In this document: positions 6,592-7,055 of the stretch, piece by piece
How the letters are laid out: each line of letters starts with the position of its first letter
Numbering within the stretch: position 1 is the first letter of the stretch
NCBI GenBank assembly: GCA_004356685.1
Contig: SMWS01000017.1
Location: forward strand, 1-7,055
Length of the DNA stretch: 7,055 nt
Reading direction: 5' to 3'
Source: Deltaproteobacteria bacterium
GTDB lineage: Bacteria > Desulfobacterota_D > UBA1144 > Nemesobacterales > N074bin48
Position numbers and translations under genes: made by a program
The notes under the pieces: generated by a model
Databases searched by the model: none
Told to the model about the DNA's origin: nothing
What the model saw: the letters and a program-made list of their open reading frames with translations, nothing else

Positions 6592-6687
6592 TTAATTTTT
6601 ATTAAAAGAGTGGACTGACGGAGTGCTTTTTAAATACTCATGCCAGCTTTTCTCAAGCACTTTTAACCCGCGCCTCAGTACATACAA
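6592..6687 (-). CDS. Possible small protein of 31 residues (uncertain)
   Basis: On the minus strand, between purE and htpG, an open frame reads LYVLRRGLKVLEKSWHEYLK and ends SVHSFNKN before a TAA at 6594-6592. It stays open back to a TAG at about 6718-6720. The first usable start is a TTG at 6687-6685; a GTG at 6660-6658 is another option. Neither has a good ribosome-binding site. The composition, with an amphipathic basic/acidic stretch including Trp, looks protein-like, and the frame covers a local GC-rich patch. It could be a tiny gene downstream of purE, the tail of a decayed gene, or a chance frame over a structured RNA. I give it a low chance of being real. Confidence 0.2.
   Translation of the reverse strand: MYVLRRGLKVLEKSWHEYLKSTPSVHSFNKN
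6614..6679. other. GC-rich foldable island between purE and htpG
   Basis: This island holds nested inverted repeats. The outer arms ACTGA (6614-6618) and TCAGT (6675-6679) pair, followed by GG (6620-6621) with CC (6673-6674). The inner arms AGTGCTT (6622-6628) and AAGCACT (6655-6661) enclose a 26-base loop. An 11-base bulge separates the two stems on one side. About 46% of bases 6611-6680 are G or C, against about 20-23% on either side. On the minus strand the structure is followed after five bases by TCTTTT, so it could also act as a weak terminator for purE. Strand and function are unknown. Confidence 0.4.
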
Positions 6688-6759
6688 TTGATAGAAAACA
6701 AAAGAAGGAGAAATAAACTAGAAATTTAAACAGGTCAGATTTTGTTAACACAAAACAGT

Positions 6760-7055
6760 TTACTTTTTATATTTTGATAAATATTCTTTATATCCCAATT
6801 TTTCAATGCGCTTGTATTTTGTTTCAACATCCCTTACGAGATCTTTCTTAAATTCTACAATCTTGTCCTGCAGTCTTGAATTACTGGATGCTACAATCTC
6901 TGCCGCTAAAATCCCGGCATTCTTGGCACCATTCAGTGCAACTGTAGCCACAGGCACGCCTGCCGGCATTTGTAAAATTGAAAGAACAGAGTCCCAGCCG
7001 TCTATTGAATTTGAAGATTTAATAGGAACACCTATTACAGGTAGTGGGCTTAAAG
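6760..7055 (-). CDS. purE: N5-carboxyaminoimidazole ribonucleotide mutase PurE, C-terminal part (cut by the right edge)
   Basis: About 98 codons are visible, the C-terminal two thirds of the usual 160-170-residue protein. The N-terminal part, with the substrate-binding SDxxxM motif, lies beyond the window. PurE converts N5-CAIR to CAIR in de novo purine synthesis as a homo-octamer. The visible part begins LSPLPVIGVPIKSS and contains the catalytic-region pattern SVLSILQMPAGVPVATVA followed by NGAKNAGILAAEI. This matches the class I PurE signature 'DSLLSIVQMPxGxPVaTvAixgAxNAaLLA'. The frame stays open across the edge, upstream of the internal Met at 6969. The tail after LAAEI is long and lysine-rich, ending YLSKYKK before TAA at 6762-6760. 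purK, the usual partner, is not visible and is not downstream. It is transcribed in the same direction as htpG, but 291 bp and a separate promoter lie between them. Confidence 0.95.
   Translation of the reverse strand, partial: LSPLPVIGVPIKSSNSIDGWDSVLSILQMPAGVPVATVALNGAKNAGILAAEIVASSNSRLQDKIVEFKKDLVRDVETKYKRIEKLGYKEYLSKYKK

Larger units (their letters stand above)
6469..6759. other. Intergenic gap of 291 bp between htpG and purE
   Basis: No recognisable gene is present here. It contains the htpG ribosome-binding site and promoter at its left end and the GC-rich foldable island with an overlapping small open frame in the middle. A small AT-rich hairpin (6740-6755) lies close to the purE stop. 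The rest is featureless AT-rich sequence. Confidence 0.7.

Noticed and set aside
6621..6661. GAGTGCTT and AAGCACT near htpG recall the HrcA-binding CIRCE element (TTAGCACTC-N9-GAGTGCTAA).
   Set aside because: The arms are in the opposite order and 26 bases apart. Reading the left arm as a half site with exactly nine bases of spacing leaves a second half with only about two matches of nine.
6704..6709. AAGGAG on the plus strand resembles a strong ribosome-binding site.
   Set aside because: No ATG, GTG or TTG follows within a useful distance, and the next codons include a stop.
6740..6755. TTTTGT-TAAC-ACAAAA hairpin just after the purE stop, as an intrinsic terminator.
   Set aside because: The stem is six bp, mostly A-T, and is not followed by a T run on the minus strand.
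1..7055. CRISPR array, tRNA or rRNA gene, insertion sequence or attachment site.
   Set aside because: I saw no regular repeat-spacer pattern, no cloverleaf or rRNA sequence, no transposase-like protein and no paired terminal repeats.

Overview
The window is AT-rich bacterial chromosomal DNA. It holds five complete genes and two genes cut by the window edges, and it shows no sign of a phage, plasmid, transposon or CRISPR array. The visible genes are carD-type, lhgO-type, geranylgeranyl-reductase-type, nuoF, htpG and purE. Together with AT-rich intergenic DNA and mixed Shine-Dalgarno use, they suggest a respiring, possibly uncultivated Gram-negative-like lineage, for example a deltaproteobacterium-like or Nitrospinota-like group. 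This placement is an inference, because no rRNA or taxon-specific marker is present.

Layout from left to right. The first 57 bases are the start of a CarD-family transcription regulator on the minus strand, with a good extended -10 promoter in the gap behind it. A divergent gene (249-1445, plus) encodes an FAD-dependent L-2-hydroxyglutarate oxidase-like protein. It converges, with only 9 bp between stop codons, on a minus-strand geranylgeranyl-reductase-family flavoprotein (1455-2642) that begins with TTG. A 220-bp divergent spacer with candidate promoters and an FNR-like box leads to nuoF (2863-4152, plus), the NADH/FMN/N3-cluster subunit of respiratory complex I. NuoF stands without nuoE or nuoG beside it. 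Twelve bases after it comes a small, AT-richer gene for an unknown, possibly exported protein (4165-4638). That gene's 3' end overlaps by 27 bp the 3' end of htpG (4612-6468, minus), the bacterial Hsp90. A 291-bp gap follows, with the htpG promoter and an unexplained GC-rich, foldable island (about 6614-6679). The C-terminal two thirds of purE (6760-7055, minus) runs off the right edge.

Three of the five complete genes are redox enzymes likely to act on the respiratory chain. The LhgO-like oxidase would pass electrons towards quinone, NuoF admits NADH electrons to complex I, and the prenyl reductase could saturate quinone or lipid side chains. They are not one operon, since two converge and nuoF is divergent, so a shared pathway is only suggested. 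HtpG and PurE are housekeeping genes. No clear new multi-gene system is visible. The best leads are the GC island between purE and htpG, the unknown protein behind nuoF, and the lone nuoF.
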